Assembly: GCA_963513935.1 (NCBI GenBank)
Contig: OY740765.1
Location: 76,801,718 to 76,865,717, forward strand
Source: Aphrophora alni
Lineage: Eukaryota > Arthropoda > Insecta > Hemiptera > Aphrophoridae
Length of the DNA stretch: 64,000 nucleotides
Direction of reading: 5' to 3'
The position numbers were made by a program, and so were the translations under genes. The first letter of the stretch is position 1. Each line of letters opens with the position of its first letter. The notes under the pieces were generated by a model. The model was given only the letters and a program-made list of their open reading frames with translations. It was not told the origin of the DNA and did no database searches. Below, in pieces: positions 34,227 through 45,910 of this stretch.

Positions 34227-35225
34227 TTAACCCTTATCATGCCATTTACGTGTATACACACCAAGTGATAAATGCCATATACGTGTGTACACGCCAAAAT
34301 ACATAATTGAATTTTTTTTAAACCTGGTTCAAGAAACATCCTACAGAGTGCAAGTGAATGCTGGTTTCGTATACTGAGACAGCTGTAACCATTTTAGTGA
34401 GCTTTGACGTCCATATCGTCCGATAATTGGTTGCTACGGCAGTAGGCTGGCTTCTGACAGTCCTCCCTCCACACCATTAACGTGTTTACACACAGATATT
34501 TTTAACTGACTGATTCGTTGTTCACTAACCTTCAAACATCGTGTGTTGTTGTTTCTGCATTTATTTATATGATTTTATTTTTTTAATATAGTTTTGTATA
34601 TACGTTTTACTTACTTTTTAATAAACTTAAATAGTTTTTTGTGTTATTCAAAGTCTTATTTAGGCTAGTGTTATTGAAAGTTTGTTGTTTATTAAGGATC
34701 ATCCTGTCTTGTGTTGTTGTGACTGTATTTATTTACATGTTTCTATGTTTTGAATATAGCCTTACATATATGTTTTAGTTGATTTTTAATAAACTTGCAT
34801 AGTTTTTAGTGTTATTAAAAGTCTTATTTAATGTTTTTTGAAAGTTTGTTGTTATTTGGCTCATCCTGACAATCCGGATTATGACTTGGGATTATGAACA
34901 GTACATTTTCTAGTGCATTATTTTATTATCTTTTTATTTATTTTTAACTTTTTTATAATTTTGAAATTATCAGACAAATATTTAGTACCATACATTATAA
35001 CAAAAAATATAAAGTTATGATTCCTATAATTTTCATTCAAATATTTAATTTTCAAAAAAATTTATAATTAAAAATCACAAAATTTGATTTTGTTATTTTT
35101 TTTTATGGCATCCTTATAGTTAACAAAAACAAATAAAAAATTAACTTTACAAGGGGGGGGAAATAAAAACAAAAATGGGCACAATCCCAAATTTCACTGA
35201 AACTGTGTGGCGTGCTAAGGGTTAA
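34227..35225. mobile_element. TTAA-flanked non-autonomous element, family 2
   Basis: The left end TTAACCCTTATCATGCCA and the right end, read inwards, TTAACCCTTAGCACGCCA match at 16 of 18 positions, bounded by TTAA. Just inside the left end a motif ACGTGTxTACAC.CCA is duplicated (about 34248 and 34284), and a 0.2-kb segment around 34560-34850 is partly duplicated. It has no open frame and is likely mobilised by a piggyBac-type transposase. Confidence 0.8.
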
Positions 35226-35283
35226 GAGGGGGGCATCTGGCTATGTACTGTCTATGGCTGTAAGATATCTAAATCCATCACTG

Positions 35284-35375
35284 GTCATCTTCTTCTGTAC
35301 CCCTGTGGATTCCAGTCCAGAGCTTGTCTCACCACCTCCTTTCTAAAAGTATGGCCAATCCATTTCCACCTCCTT
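35284..35375 (-). pseudogene. LINE (RTE-like) C-terminal fragment
   Basis: The minus strand reads [29 protein letters not shown]. RRWxWIGHxLR...xRQALxWNPQGKRxRGRP is the well-known C-terminal signature of RTE-type LINE open frame 2. Only this piece is present. Confidence 0.7.
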
Positions 35376-35672
35376 TCCTTAATTTTAACTCTTATCGGCC
35401 TTTCATTAGCTTAATCCCACAGTCATTGGTTCTTTACTATTCTCGGACATCTTATGTTGAATATGTAAGTCAAATGTCTGTTAACAAAAATCTGTATTGC
35501 TTTACTTATTCTACTTCAGATAATATTAGATTGTTTCTTGTTACAACTCTTAATTTTCAAGATATTTTAGACCCTATAATTCTAATATATTGAGAACATT
35601 AGTTTTAGATAGATAAATTTGTTTTGTTTTAAGATCAATTTCTGCACTAATGAAATTCTTTTTTATATTTAG

Positions 35673-35856
35673 AAGACCTTCAAGAACTAAGTGAAACTAT
35701 GCGTAAGATAATAGAGTCATTAAAACCTGCCATTGAAAGTGAATCTGTAACAGAATCTCGTTCACCTCTTTCAGAAGAAGAACAGAAAGCTGCTCTAACT
35801 GAACTTATGACAATTACTCGTGATTGCTCTTCAGTGGTTATATTGGAACATTTCAA
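35673..35856 (+). CDS. CLASP: CLASP exon 5 of 8, start of the C-terminal TOG-like domain
   Basis: Acceptor TATTTAG, donor GTGAGT. The first two bases complete a Glu codon, then EDLQELSETMRKIIESLKPA, SRSPLSEEEQKAALTELMTI, TRDCSSVVILEHF, ending with two bases of a Lys codon. The SxEEQKxAL(T/S)ELMxITR(D/E)xxxxVxxEHFK segment opens the last HEAT-repeat domain of CLASP, which in family members contacts CLIP-170 and kinetochore partners. The intron before it, 12.6 kb, is the longest in the window and is filled with transposons. Confidence 0.95.
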
Positions 35857-36034
35857 GTGAGTTTTACAAATATCTAATTTAAGATAGAAAGTGTGAAGAT
35901 AAGAGTTTTCTTTAATTTGAATACGAAATAACAAAGTTGCTATAGTCTGAGAGGTTATTGGGAAAGTGTAGTAAGAGAACACCTTGGAAGTCAGTATGGC
36001 CTCTGAAGTTCTAAAATGCCCCCCTTATCAGTCT

Positions 36035-36320
36035 TTAACCCTAGATCTGATGCATGTTAAGAGTTCTTTTTTTATTTAAAAATTCATAAAAAAAATATTA
36101 CTTGTATGCAAAAACTAACTTGTAAGACATCATTTTTCTCAGAAAGATTCGTAGAATTTATCTATGTAATGGAAAAATGGTTATATGAAACGGTTTTGGA
36201 GTAAATATGTTAGGAATCAAAAATTAAGTTAACATTTTCAGAAAAACCAATATCAACAAAAATAAATTTCTTAGCACTTTTTTCAAGATATACAAAAGTT
36301 TTGTAATGTAAACTTTACGC
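36035..36320. mobile_element. family 1 element, left-end fragment (copy B)
   Basis: TTAACCCTAGATCTGATGCATGTTAA followed by the same early block as copies C and D (AACTTGTAAGACATCATTTTTCTCAG, TATACAAAAGTTTTGTAATG). After about 36320 the similarity ends and no right terminus is found. Confidence 0.7.
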
Positions 36321-36886
36321 TATATGAGAGAAGGAAAATAATTATTACTCTTCATTATATATACGATATAATTAATATATATCCGAATGTAATCAGTATG
36401 TCGAAACAATTATCATAACAAATTCATACATTCATTTTGTTTTCATTTATTTTATTTTTACAATAAATTCATCTGATTATTACTTTTATATGATTTAACA
36501 TAAAATTTATTATTAATAATAATTCAAGTTGATTTTATCAGCTGCCCCATCTTATCATAAGAGTCTCGATTTTTAGTGAATTGGTAATAGATTATCTACA
36601 GTCGCGATCACAGTTACTAATGTACTTGAGTAAAGTATGATTTCATGATGCCAGCTTTTTCTTTAACAAGTTTTCACTGACTTGAAGGTTTTTATAGTTA
36701 TAATATCTTATAAAAACTTACCTAACTTGTCCTCAAATATGAAATATTCATTTGTTGTATATTAATTGCTGTAAATATTTAATATGTAAAACTATTTTAT
36801 TCAATTAATAAAACTATGCACATATGCACCGCTGACATACTAGAATTTTAAGTATTAGGAAATTGAAGCAATTAATTATATAATTA
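36321..36886. other. CLASP intron, nothing recognised
   Basis: Very AT-rich; no feature seen. Confidence 0.4.
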
Positions 36887-37343
36887 CAGTAGAACCTCTC
36901 TGTTAAGGGGACTGGGATGTCCCTATGCTCGCAATGTTAAATTTATTAACTTTATGTACCTGTTGCTTGGCAACCATTAATGTTAGAGACTTGCTTTTTG
37001 TTTTGCTTGAAAGATTACACTTTTCTCTGCAAAATAAGTTGAAAACAAATAAAAAATTTTTTTTTTATTATTTTAATACACTTTTTTTTAAAATACACTA
37101 AATTTTACGCGTTTTTATGTTTTCAAAAAAATTTAATAATGTGTTAAAAAAAGTTTTTAACACATATAATCAACTTAAAATGTATGCAATAGTGTAAGCA
37201 ACAAAACAAAAAAAGGTTTGTGTAGATATTTCTATTGGTTTTTGAAAAAAAGGAACATATGTGGAAAAAAACGTGGTTTTTCAGGAATCGCGACTAAAAA
37301 ACTACCACTGTAAATATATAGAAAATATAAATACACAAGTACC

Positions 37344-39108
37344 TTAATACATTCCTGCTGAATAGCTTGGGCGATCTGCACCTTCTTGTGCCTCAAAATC
37401 ATCCTCCAGCTTCCTTTTAACTAACTGCTGCTTCTGACGACACTTTTTTTGTATCTCTTCTATAGCTTTTTCGGCTTCTGCGATTCGCTTTTCATCAAGA
37501 TCTCTCATAACTTTGATGCAGTTTATGCCAGGCTTGATTCCCAGTTTTTCCAATAGTCTACACCTAGTAATATTGCCATTATTAAAGGTGGATATGCCTT
37601 CATAAACTCCTACTTCAAGAGTACTTCTCATCACAAAATTTGTCTTCGGTAATCTGGTCCAAATCACACTGTTCACACTCTCGCACGGGTTTTGAGTGCC
37701 ACCATGCAGACACCTTTTGAGCAGCTGTGGGTTGGCCAGATCCCTGAAAATTGGCTTTATTTCCTCCATAATGACTGTGGGGAAATGTCTGTGATTGTCA
37801 TGGTTGTACTGTTCATTGTTGTGTTTGGCCTTATTATATTTGCACCAACTGTCAGGCCCAGTGGAGCAAAGATTGTGCATCGGGTTTTCATTAGATGAGG
37901 CCAGATGAAAATACTCAGCCCAAATAGCTTTTTCATGCCTTCTAAACTGCTGGTATTCCTCCTTATGGCTAGGCCATAGTACAGTTGGATTTCTTTGATC
38001 CCGGCATCTGTTAACCGTCCACGCCCCCCCGATTGTTTTCCCATCGGACAGTTTTGTTTTTGCCAATTTATTTTTCAGAGTCAGAAGCGTTTACCCATAC
38101 GCTTTTGAATATGCCCTATGCATTCAAGTTTTTCTATTGTAAAATCTGGTCCATAGGGTTTAGCTTCAACAACTGTTGGGTAAGATGAAGTATCACCATC
38201 ACCGAGAAAATATTTGTATCTGATCCCATAAGTTTCTTCGGATGATTGAAACATGTCTAGAACGCCCCTAACTTCCATTCCACCACTTGTTCCTGCATAG
38301 TTTGCTTCACATGTAGGTCCATGTTTATTTTCCAACCTTCCCTTACACCTACAATATTTAGAAAATATTCTAACATCCACAACTTTTCCGGTGTTAGCTA
38401 CTATAGCTGTAACATAACCATTTAGACTAACGTGTCCGCGTCGCTGCCACGATCCATCGAAGATGGCTGTTATGTCCATGACACCGTTATTTTCCTCTAC
38501 ACATTCTGTAACTGCGTTTTCATAGTTTCCATACAAACCTCTTTAGCAGCAGAGCTCAACAAGCTGGTGTAGTACTTGAAAGCTGGGGGCACGGGCATGT
38601 TCATTAAGCTACAAAAGGTTCTAGCAGCGGATTGACCCTTTCCAATACAACGGAAGGCGTATGCTAAACGAACATTTATATCTGTTTTACCACCACTACC
38701 TACTTTCCTACTGTTACTTCCAGTGACAGAAAAACCACAGCCAGTACATACAATATTTATATCAACACTTAGGCCTAACCTTCTATTACTACTAATAGAA
38801 AGTGTGCTGTTACACTTTGTACAGACTGCTATATTTGAGAGCAAGGATTCCATGTCTTTCAAATTTATGAGATCTGTGACACTGGTATTGCCATCTTCAA
38901 AATTGTCATATTCAGATAAGTATTTACCCACTTTCCTTTTACTGGAACTCACTTTTTTAGGTTCAGTATCACTGGTACTTGGTTGATCTGAATTGACACT
39001 CAAAACACTACTATTAGGCCTAAGTCTATTTATGTTCACCAAATCTTGTTTTTTGATGCCACAAAACACATGTTTACGTTTTTTAAAAGGTTTCATTGAT
39101 CTAGGCAT
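37344..39108 (-). pseudogene. Mutator-like (PF20700-type) transposase, frameshifted
   Basis: The N-terminal frame (39108-38497) starts MPRSMKPFKKRKHVFCGIKK. It holds a zinc-ribbon-like CTKCNSTLSISSNR...CTGCGFSV and ends around MNMPVPPAF. The next frame (38536-38081) has TAIFDGSWQRRGHVSLNGYV, a CRCKG..C segment, KYFLGDGDTSSYPTVVEAKP and ECIGHIQKRMGKR. The last frame (38066-37344) has GPDSWCKYNKA, HGGTQNPCESVNSVIWTRLP and LEVGVYEGISTFNNG. DGSW, GDGD and the NE/CESxNSxIW helix supply the DDE residues known in this arthropod-abundant family. At least four frame changes interrupt it: near 38,520, near 38,075 and two between 38,040 and 37,900. Confidence 0.85.
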
Positions 39109-39649
39109 TTTTACTCTTAAAAAACTATTTAATCACTAAATAAAACACATTCATATAACTTCTCTAAGAATTATAAAATACAAAACACTTCACATAACCT
39201 CAGAAACAATCTATTTGGAAAGTGAAAACCTAAACAAGGCCAGCTGTCACTATGAATTCACTGCCTGCTATGTTGTAAAGAGAAAAACAGAGTAGCCAAC
39301 CATACAGCACTAAATAGTTGAACTGTTAGAATTCAAGCACTATAAGCAGTGAAGTGTCACAAGGGAGAGCCAGGCCTTGCATTTAATTAACGTTAAAATA
39401 AACTCTGCACGGTCTCACTAAAATAGTAATAACTTTGTTATTTTTTTATCAAGCGAAATAATTTTTATATATAAATAAACAGAAAAATACAGAGAATGCA
39501 AAAATATAAAAAACCAAAAATTGAAAATTTTGACCCCAAAGGTCATCCCAGTCCCCAGTCCTCGGATTAACCGGCCTATATCGTAGTGTACTGGTTGGAT
39601 GAGAGTTTCTGAAAATAAATTGTAATTTAAACACCAAAGCGGCGATATC

Positions 39650-39779
39650 AAACGACTTTGTCGATAGCGGTATCCCATTGTCGGCGGCATAAAAACACCA
39701 CGGCAGCGGCGAGTCAAACGATTTTGTCGATAGCGGTATCCTATTGTCAGCGGCATAAAAACACCGCAGCATTGGCACC
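39650..39779. repeat. 66-bp tandem repeat
   Basis: Two units (39650 and 39716) share AAACGAxTTTGTCGATAGCG, GTATCCxATTGTC and GGCGGCATAAAAACACC. Confidence 0.85.
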
Positions 39780-40183
39780 CGTCGGTATAGCAGACATACA
39801 CCCACAAAAACGTTTGATGGGCCGCTTTTTTTCCAAGAATCATTTTAGTATACATTATGGAAAATATAACATTTCTTTTCAGTTTTCGGAAGCGTGTGTT
39901 GGTTTCGTTTGAGACGCGGTTAAATGTGTCAAAAGACTTTGTAGTGTTTAATTTTTTCATGTTTGGTGTATAATATACATAACTTATAATATATACGATA
40001 CATTTATGTACAATAAAATGAGTTGCAATAACATCTTAATTGCATAATTCTTAGTGCTACCTGATTAAATAAGCTTTCTTTGAACGAAAACCGATTTTTC
40101 ACGGGAACCTCGGATTAACCGGCCAAACGGGCAACCGGTCCGGGTGTCAGTCCTGACTAGACCGGTTAAGAGGGGTTCTACTG

Positions 40184-40464
40184 TAATAGGTTTTTTATAT
40201 CTAGATGAAATTAGGTAAGGTTAGATGATATGCCATCTATAAAAACCTACAATACTTTTTTACAGACAAAGACCATTGGTAAAAACTAAAAAAATTACAT
40301 GTAACATAAGTAATGATCATGCGCACTACACATGTAACACAAATAACAAAAACTGTATTATTGCATAGAGTATCACAGGACATCAATTACTCAAGATGGA
40401 AAATGACAACTCGTTTACATGATAAATTATCAATTTTCATATTTTTTTTAGATGTTTAGAATTG
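40184..40464. other. intron sequence, nothing recognised
   Basis: AT-rich sequence between the Tigger-like ended element and the BEL/Pao-like fragment. Confidence 0.4.
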
Positions 40465-40790
40465 TTTCCACCAATTCTGCTGTTTTCCAGCAGAAAATCC
40501 CTTGATATGGATCCAGGAATTCCCAGCTGGCAGGTTGAGTAATCAAAACCAAAAATCTGTCAGGATGAAACTATGAGATCGTGATATTTAGGTGCAAGTC
40601 AAGAACAACACAAGTTTATAATTAAAATGACTGTTTATTAAAACGTTAAAAAATGAAGGAAAAGAACCTATGACCCCCCCAGAGAAGTTACAAATTTCTG
40701 CCAAAGAAAATCTTGGCTTGTCGTGAGCGACCAACCCGTACCGACACTAGGAGAGGACTGACCTTTGGCTTGCTTTCACGTCTCTTCTCC
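40465..40790 (+). pseudogene. BEL/Pao-like polymerase fragment, copy 2
   Basis: The plus strand reads AENPLIWIQEFPAGRLSNQN, QKSVRMKL, nearly the same peptide as the minus-strand fragment at 61.7 kb. The following non-coding part (GTGAGCGACCAACCCGTACC at 40736) is also the complement of 61.45 kb. The two loci are inverted copies about 21 kb apart. Here the sequence jumps from TTTCCACCAAT directly to the AENPL region, an internal deletion of about 200 bp relative to the other copy. Confidence 0.5.
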
Positions 40791-41640
40791 TTTCTGTTCA
40801 CCACGTTATTCGCGCTCCAAATAGTGCAAGTGAAGGTTTTTAGGAGTTTATTCAAATGTTGTTAATTTATTAAGTTATGTTATTTCCTTTTTCTATTATT
40901 TTGGTAATTGTTTGAGCCTCACTATGCTACATGCATTTTAACTTTAATTAAATGGCCTTTTTTTCATGGTGGAAAATTGGTTGTCAATGGGGAAAAAACA
41001 TTGTTTTATATTTATCATTTCATTGTTACTATTGTAACAATTTCATTGTTCATAGATATTGCTTTGTTACTAGCTCAGTGTTTATTTGTGAGATCAATTG
41101 TTTTTGTCCAATTTAAAATTAACATATTAAAATATAAATTTTAAGTAAGTACATTATACAATTTACAGTTTCATGATATTTGAAGATTATATTACAACTT
41201 GTTGTGCCTGCAGAATGAGAGTTTTGTACAAACATTGGATGTTTTCTGTACTGTCAGGTTGCCAGAAACATTTCATAAATACAGCAGGCCTAATGTGAAC
41301 TGTCAGCCGTGTCAGATAGCAAAAAAATCTGTATGTTGTGGTTAAATTACTTATTTTGGAATTAAAACTCAAATTTCTGATAACTAAACAATAGTAGCAT
41401 ATTTAACTTGTAAAAAAATTCCCTATAGATAAATCAGGTCCATTGTTTATAATTTTGAAAATATTACCATTAACAAGTTTATACAACTACAAAGTGTTAT
41501 GTAATATTTATAAAAGAAGTGGAAATATGGGATTACACAGAGAAATAATAGATTAAGAGAAAATATGTTTGATGAGATTATTCTTAAACTAAATTTAACA
41601 ACATTTATGAAATTCTATACCTTTTTAGTCATAACATTCT
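40791..41640. other. CLASP intron, nothing recognised
   Basis: AT-rich; the short open frame at 40908-41144 shows no family resemblance. Confidence 0.4.
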
Positions 41641-43796
41641 TTAACCCTCCAGCTGGCGCATGTTAATGTGTCTTAAAAATTCTTCGTTCGTTTAAAAATT
41701 AATAAAATATATTATTTGTATACAAAACCTAACTTATAAGACATCATTTTTCTCAGGAAGATGTATAGAATTCATCTATGTAATAAAAAAATAATTTTGA
41801 AACGGTTTTGGAGTAAGTATGTTAGATGTAAAAAATGATATTAACTTTTTTTCAGAAAAACCTGTATCACCAAAAATCAATAGCTTACTACCTATTTCTA
41901 AGATATACACAATTTTTGTGTATTATTTGTGAATATATTTAGGAAAAAATATATATAAATTTGTTACATTTTAAAAATTTAAAAAAATATTTTATAAAAT
42001 AATGTCAAAAGATATTTTTTCTTTCAATAATTTATCAAAAATAGTAATATATATTTTATACAAGAGTACTATATATCATTATCTTCAGAAAGGTGCATAG
42101 AATGTAGGTGTGTAGTGAAAAAAATGTTAGATGTATCACATTTGGAGTTTTTTGGTCAAATACCAAAAAATCGAACAGTAACGGAGCAGAAATTTCACAA
42201 AAATGGTAATCAAAAATATACTAATAGATTTATCAGAATTTTTTCAACCATTACTTGACATTTGTCATATATTTGTGAATATATTTAGGGAAAAAAAATA
42301 ATAATTTGTTAGATTTTCATTACAAGAATGACAATTTTCCAAAATTTGCTAATCTGGCGCTTGAGGTTAGGTTTGAACTCTTGACATTTAGGCGTAATTA
42401 GTAACTTTCTAAAGCTTAGGCCTAAGAAAAAATCATTAGAGTTTACTAAGAAAATATATACTTTACAAAGAATAACACACATATTAACTTTTATAATCAT
42501 AAAAAACAATAAATATAAGAAAATATGCATATAGGCTAGACTTACCATTTTTATTTATAGGTTATTCCATATACACACTCGAAATTCACTCAAAAACAAA
42601 CTTTAGAAATAAAAACACATATATTGTAACTTGTATACACAATTTATATACAATTTGTTTACACAAACCATCAAAATTAAAGAAATATTAAATATATAGT
42701 ACACAAATGGCACGCCCTTTTGCATCTAATTGCATCGTGAAAGATTGACTGGAAATGGAGGAACTTTGGATCAAAATTGCTTCCCTAATTTTCAATGCAC
42801 AAATATTTAACACACACTAAATTAAAGATGGCAATCTAGTCGTTACAATGTTGTAAAATATAACAGTAAAATCTATGACGTCAATATAGAAATATGGAAT
42901 AGCGTCTAAATACTCCAAGTCACAAGGAGGATCAAAATATTCAGTAAGCCACTTTGAAGAATGTATATAACTCGTAAACTATATAACTTAGGATGATTTC
43001 GTCTTCATAGTTCGAAAGAGGAAGAAAAATACTATATAATATTGTCACCTTGTAACATTTGGACAAGTTTTACCATTTCGAAAAAATATATGAACATATA
43101 GGTGATATTTTCTATATAAAACTCGCCGCGGCAAATTTTCGCAACCTGGCGTTATGAACGTCAACTTCAGTCAAGTCTTGTTTTACTATTTTACGCAAGT
43201 TTAATTTTTTTAAACCTGGTTATAAAAGATTGAAAGATTATCTTTTCAATGGTATAGAATACATTTCAATAATCTAATATCTACTAGGATAAAAGTTGAA
43301 TTGCAAAAAATGTAATTTTTAGTGTGTAAAATAGCGTTAAAATTCTTGATTTGGTTTAATTTTTATATAATAAAAACTATACTAGTTGGAAACATTTGAA
43401 AAAGACGGTTTTGAAGAGAAAGACGCGATCTATCAAGCAGTGTTAGGTTATATTTGACTGACAGTAATTTGGATATAAGAAAAATAGGCAAACGAGACGA
43501 ATGTTTTATTTAAAACTTGTTAACGTAAAACTTTGACGTTTCGCATCAAAAATATGCGAATTTCACTAATTTTTGGAATATTATTTATAACGTTTTGTGG
43601 TATTTTTTTTTTGCATGATATGCATCTACGGAACATTAGCTTTCCAACGGTATTTTATTTATTGCGATGGGACAATTTTAAGTGGGCGTAACGTTGAATG
43701 GCAAAATACATGTTTTTTAGTTGGTGAATTGAACCGTGACTAATGAAGCGACCACTTTTAAGGCAAAAAGTGGTCGATCACCAGTTGGAGGGTTAA
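41641..43796. mobile_element. TTAA-type non-autonomous element, family 1 copy C (complete)
   Basis: It runs from TTAACCCTCCAGCTGGCGCATG to CACCAGTTGGAGGGTTAA, both at TTAA; the termini are inverted over about 14 bp. A hairpin GACCACTTTTAAGGCAAAAAGTGGTC precedes the right end by a few bases. About 90 percent identical by eye to copy A over 42968-43420 and to copy D over its first 900 bp. No open frame. Its length, 2,156 bp, is large for a non-autonomous piggyBac element. Confidence 0.88.
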
Positions 43797-44353
43797 ACAT
43801 CTACCATCTTAGGCGCTGTTCAAAATTTAAAAGATCTGTTGAATGCTGAAGCAGTATTTACTTAATATAGCCTACATAATATTCAAATTTTTTAACTTAG
43901 TAAAATTCTTTGTGAATTATAGCTAATGATGAAGTGGAAAGTGGATTATGGCGGGGGTGAAAGATAGTGGAAACTATGTTGTAAACATTGTTGTTTTTAT
44001 ATTGTTAGAGTTGGGTTGTCTGCAGTAGGATCATCATGATATTTTTTTTAATTTTTAGAATATGTAGTATATAAATGTTGGGTAAAAAAGTAAGCGAAAT
44101 TATAAAGGTAAAAGTACAAGTTTCTTTAGTTAATATTATTTGATCGGCTACCCTTGCTTTTTGAAAGTGTTTTGTTTATTTTTGTACAGATAAAGATTTG
44201 GCTCTAAACAGGTTTTTAACCTTGAGTCCTCAATTTGTATAACAGTTTTCTGTTATTGTATATTTTCAGTCTTATTTGTAAATAGGTTAAGTTGAAAGTC
44301 TTGTATTAAAAATGTAAATAATATGTTTTTTTTTTAATTATGATTTATGTCCT
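43797..44353. other. CLASP intron, nothing recognised
   Basis: No coding or structural feature seen. Confidence 0.4.
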
Positions 44354-44432
44354 TATAATGAGTAATAAATTATTTTATATTACCTTATAGATCCGTCATG
44401 TGACTTTGATTATGTCTTTATTACAAAGACGC

Positions 44433-44459
44433 GTTTCGGAGACTTATCTCCATCTTCAG
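44433..44459 (-). ncRNA. hammerhead-like core, left arm
   Basis: Minus strand CTGAAGA, T, GGAGA-TAAG-TCTCC, GAAAC. The five-pair stem II is perfect. It is followed by GTCTTT-GTAAT-AAAGAC, a six-pair candidate stem III. Confidence 0.4.
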
Positions 44460-44674
44460 TATTTTCACTCTGTAGAAGTCGTTAAAACATTAATATCACA
44501 AACACATTGACACTATACACACAATTAAATAAATACACATATACGTTACGTTGATTTTAATATATATATATATTTTTTTTTTATACATGCGCACGGCTTC
44601 ATGGTTCGCGAACTACTGGCATTGCAATGTGTTTGTGATATTAATGTTTTAACGACCTCTACGGAGTGAAAATA

Positions 44675-44701
44675 CTGAAGATGGAGATACGTCTCCGAAA
44701 C
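44675..44701 (+). ncRNA. hammerhead-like core, right arm
   Basis: CTGAAGA, T, GGAGA-TACG-TCTCC, GAAAC, then GTCTTT-GTAAT-AAAGAC. Same motif order as the left arm on the other strand. The loop differs (TACG against TAAG) while both stems are intact. Confidence 0.4.
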
Positions 44702-44780
44702 GCGTCTTTGTAATAAAGACATAATCAAAGTCACATGACGGATCTATAAGGTAATATAAAATAATTTATTACTCATTATA

Positions 44781-45018
44781 TTATACAAAGTGACTTGGAC
44801 ACCAAACAATGAACATTAAATTTATGTCCTTGTTTATGTTTGTAAATTTATGTTAAGAAGGGTAAAATTTCATTTTATTTAAATTATATATTTTACGAAT
44901 TACAGTACTAGCCATATTGTTAAAAGATTACATAGACAAAACTTCTTCAATTCTTTCTTTGATTAAACAAATAATGTCTTGTATTTTTTATATTAAAATG
45001 TTTATAAAACTGATTTAG
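44781..45018. other. end of the CLASP intron
   Basis: Nothing recognised between the inverted repeat and the next exon. Confidence 0.4.
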
Positions 45019-45196
45019 GTATCTGTTGAGAGTTCTGCTTGGTCTTATGAACAGCACAAATGGTACAATCAAAGTTTTGGTACTAGGAGTTTTAGCAGAA
45101 ATGCTTAAAAAAAGAGCGCTGACTGATAATTTCAACAATTATGTCGAACTTCTGATCCTGAAAGTTCTTCATGTGTATAGAGACCCTTGTAAAGAT
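45019..45196 (+). CDS. CLASP: CLASP exon 6 of 8, C-terminal HEAT repeats
   Basis: Acceptor TGATTTAG, donor GTAAGT. One base completes the Lys codon, then YLLRVLLGLMNSTNGTIKVL, VLGVLAEMLKKRALTDNFNN, YVELLILKVLHVYRDPCKD. It corresponds to the CLASP segment FKxLLxxLLExLxDxxxxIxxLxLxVLxExLxxxxxxFxxYxELxIxKxLxxxxDxxKE. Alternating hydrophobic positions fit paired helices of a HEAT repeat. The exon ends in phase 0, and the next intron is only 507 bp. Confidence 0.95.
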
Positions 45197-45703
45197 GTAA
45201 GTGAAGTAAAAGTTAAATATTTTGTTAAATATTTTTAAACAAAAATTAGAACCTCTGCCAAAATATCTTGTTAACAAATTGTGTACAAGATCTAAAAAAT
45301 AAAGATTTGTATGAGAATGGCTCAATGTTGTCCAGATCTTGTAACCAAGAAAAGATTTGGTAATGTACACATCCGTATATTATTATTTTTGCAGACATAT
45401 TTATTATTGATCAGATAGTTAAATAGATTCAACTTTGGCATACATTATGTAAAGCCAGTGTATATTAGATCAGATTTATTAAAAAGTTCAACTAGGATGT
45501 TAATTTGATAACTACATTTTTTTGAAAATGAATTAAAATTGTAAACAACAATTTTCAAACTTGTTCTTGTTTTGAGAAGATAATTCTCATTTGCAACTCA
45601 AAATCAAGAAGTCACTACTGTACCAAATACAAATAATCATAGTAAACTTTTTTAAAGTATTGTTTTTAAGAGTAATTAAATAATTTTCATACTTATATTA
45701 TAG
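45197..45703. other. intron, nothing recognised
   Basis: Short transposon-free intron. Confidence 0.5.
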
Positions 45704-45910
45704 GCTGTGCGTGCTGCAGAGCTATGTATCAACATAATGGCTACAACAATGGCACCAGATATGATAATTCGAGTACTAGCACCTTTAATTGCAACGGAAG
45801 ATTATCCTATCAATTTAGCTTCTGTTAAAATGTTGACACGCCTTGTGGAAAAAAGGGGAAGCGATCCTCTCAGCAACTATTTAGGGGATTTAATGCCTGG
45901 TCTCATTCAG
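45704..45910 (+). CDS. CLASP: CLASP exon 7 of 8, C-terminal HEAT repeats
   Basis: Acceptor ATTATAG, donor CAG|GTAAAA. 69 codons in phase 0: AVRAAELCINIMATTMAPDM, IIRVLAPLIATEDYPINLAS, VKMLTRLVEKRGSDPLSNYL, GDLMPGLIQ. The DYPINLA(A/S)xKM block and the PGLxQ end are among the most conserved CLASP stretches, next to the dimerisation and CLIP-binding surface. Confidence 0.97.

Larger units (their letters stand above)
36887..40183. mobile_element. element with Tigger-like ends carrying a Mutator-like transposase
   Basis: CAGTAGAACCTCTCTGTTAA at 36887 (after TA) and, read inwards from 40183, CAGTAGAACCCCTCTTAACC (before TA) are near-identical pogo/Tigger-style ends. The interior carries on the minus strand a transposase of a different superfamily (37344-39108). 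The right 650 bp contains GGATTAACCGGCC twice (39564 and 40111) and a 66-bp tandem repeat. Either a Mutator-like element is nested in a Tigger-type element or the two share convergent ends. Confidence 0.6.
44354..44780. repeat. 156-bp near-perfect inverted repeat with 115-bp spacer
   Basis: Arms 44354-44509 and 44625-44780 are reverse complements over their full equal length with only a handful of substitutions. Each arm contains a hammerhead-like core. The spacer holds a short (AT)n run. By analogy with the arms at 18.2-18.9 kb this is probably a residue of a Penelope-like element whose coding part is gone. Confidence 0.9.
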
